From Capra hircus (taxonomy: Eukaryota; Chordata; Mammalia; Artiodactyla; Bovidae), in NCBI RefSeq assembly GCF_001704415.2, contig NC_030811.1, forward strand, positions 59,819,591 to 59,883,590: 64,000 bases of DNA. The letters run 5' to 3'. Of the stretch, positions 63,022-64,000 are shown in pieces. Each line of letters begins with the position of its first letter. Position 1 is the first letter of the stretch. The notes beneath the pieces are model-generated. The model had not been told where the DNA came from and searched no databases. It saw nothing but the letters and a program-made list of their open reading frames with translations. The position numbers and the translations under genes were made by a program.

Positions 63022-63294
63022 AACTCTGCATACTGATGATAGTTCCCTGCATGTTCCTTTCCAAAGTCTTACACAAGGCACTGAGCTGATGAAGCGGCCT
63101 AGGAGAGGATGGAAAATCCGTTTCAGCTTTAAGCCAATTCTGATCCTTTGGCAGTGGCTGACTTAGCGCTGTGTTAAGAAGGATTCTGAAGCTCTATCTG
63201 GGTACAATGAGAAAGACTACTATAATCAATGGAGCATGGGCCCTCGAGGACTGAATGTTTCCAACTTGATACATACATGACCTGAGAAGTCACC
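63022..63294. other. Short unique stretch
   Basis: Nothing recognised. Confidence 0.4.
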
Positions 63295-63420
63295 AAGTCT
63301 AAACTCCTCCTTACCCATGTGAAGATGCTGAGGGGCATAAGGGTTAAGTGACTTGTAAAATTTAATTCTTAAAGTAGAGATGACAATACGAGACTATTGC
63401 TCTGTCCTCTACATGACACT
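63295..63420 (-). mobile_element. MIR SINE (diverged)
   Basis: Reversed MIR: 'CCTTACCCATGTGAAGATGC', 'GGGCATAAGGGTTAAGTGACT' and 'GACAATACGAGACTATTGCTC'. Confidence 0.65.
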
Positions 63421-64000
63421 TTTCTAGTCCTGACTTTCTAGGCGAAATAAGCTAGTGAACTTCTAAATCCTGTGGTAATGCAAAAGCAATTACGGTAATG
63501 ATAATTTTACTTATGTAACATACAGCTAGTTCCCGGTGTCTCTGTAATTACTGAAATCCCACAGCACTTCTTTTCATTCATGATTGAGTGGATTAGCTCT
63601 TGGCTTGGCCAAATATCAGCAGATTCACATACGAAGTCATCTTGCTCTCAAGAATCAACACTGCCAATGGTTTAATCTACTTGGTTTGCCACTGTTGTCT
63701 CAGAACAAAAATTAAGTCATGTCATAGAAAGAAAGAAGTTGCAAAGGACCCACACAATTTCACCCAACCAACACTTGTTGAGTGCTTAACTGCACAAGGC
63801 ATTCTCCTTGACAGTTCTGTCCAACATGCTAGAAATGGGTCGAGTTGAACCAGAAGGCATCCCCATTTCTAGGGATGGTATTTAACTGTATGGAATTTTT
63901 TTTCCTTTCTCAATTTTTTCTATTATTTCTAAAAGAGCTCTTTATTAATGGAAGGCCTAAAAGCACCCAGCTTGGAGTGAGCTTTATCCTTCCACTGGCA
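63421..64000. other. Unique DNA, no gene
   Basis: No repeat firmly recognised; 'ACCAACACTTGTTGAGTGC' near 63770 recalls the reversed L2 end. An 82-codon frame at 63600-63848 matches nothing. T-rich 63895-63940. Confidence 0.4.

Overview
This is a stretch of ruminant nuclear DNA, most likely from a bovid. The diagnostic families are the BovB (RTE) LINE and its SINE partners Bov-A, Bov-A2 and Bov-tA, joined by tRNA-Glu-derived CHR-type SINEs and a young ruminant L1 tail. These lie on a pan-mammalian background of MIR, L2, old L1, MER5A/MER20-like hAT elements and MaLR (MLT1-type) LTRs. Family names come from recognising sequence and were not checked by a search.

I find no host protein-coding gene, tRNA, rRNA, snRNA or CpG island. 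No open frame exceeds about 160 codons. The frames that resemble known proteins are dead LINE fragments: the L1 ORF2 C-terminus at 26776-26979 and BovB reverse-transcriptase ORF C-termini at 44374-44906 and 47487-48090. The window is best read as intergenic DNA or the inside of a long intron.

Layout. 1-10.5 kb: decayed L1, MIR, one MaLR LTR, several reverse-strand Bov SINEs, a MER20-like element, a GC-richer repeat-free block (8175-8740) and a BovB tail with a perfect 14-bp target-site duplication (TSD). 10.5-26.5 kb: sparse unique DNA with Bov SINEs, including two SINEs inserted one after the other into the same target (19744-20379), and an MLT1-like LTR (21562-22028). 26.4-38 kb: a young 5'-truncated L1 on the minus strand, a repeat-free block rich in possible regulatory motifs (32031-32440) and two long L2 copies, one carrying a short L1 tail. 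38-45 kb: more L2, all in plus orientation, a long CA/TG microsatellite and the better-preserved BovB. 45-54 kb: Bov SINEs, an older BovB, a long unique tract (50596-52880) and old antisense L1. 54-64 kb: the densest nesting. One MIR is split by a BovB tail and by a Bov-tA with a CA microsatellite; another MIR is split by a Bov-tA that is itself split by a Bov-A fragment; and a TG/TA palindromic tract lies at 58971-59111.

Nothing here amounts to a new multi-gene system. The points worth following are candidate conserved noncoding elements, palindromic tracts, CTCF-like sites and well-preserved insertion histories readable from exact TSDs. Strand for SINEs is given with the tRNA-like head first as plus.
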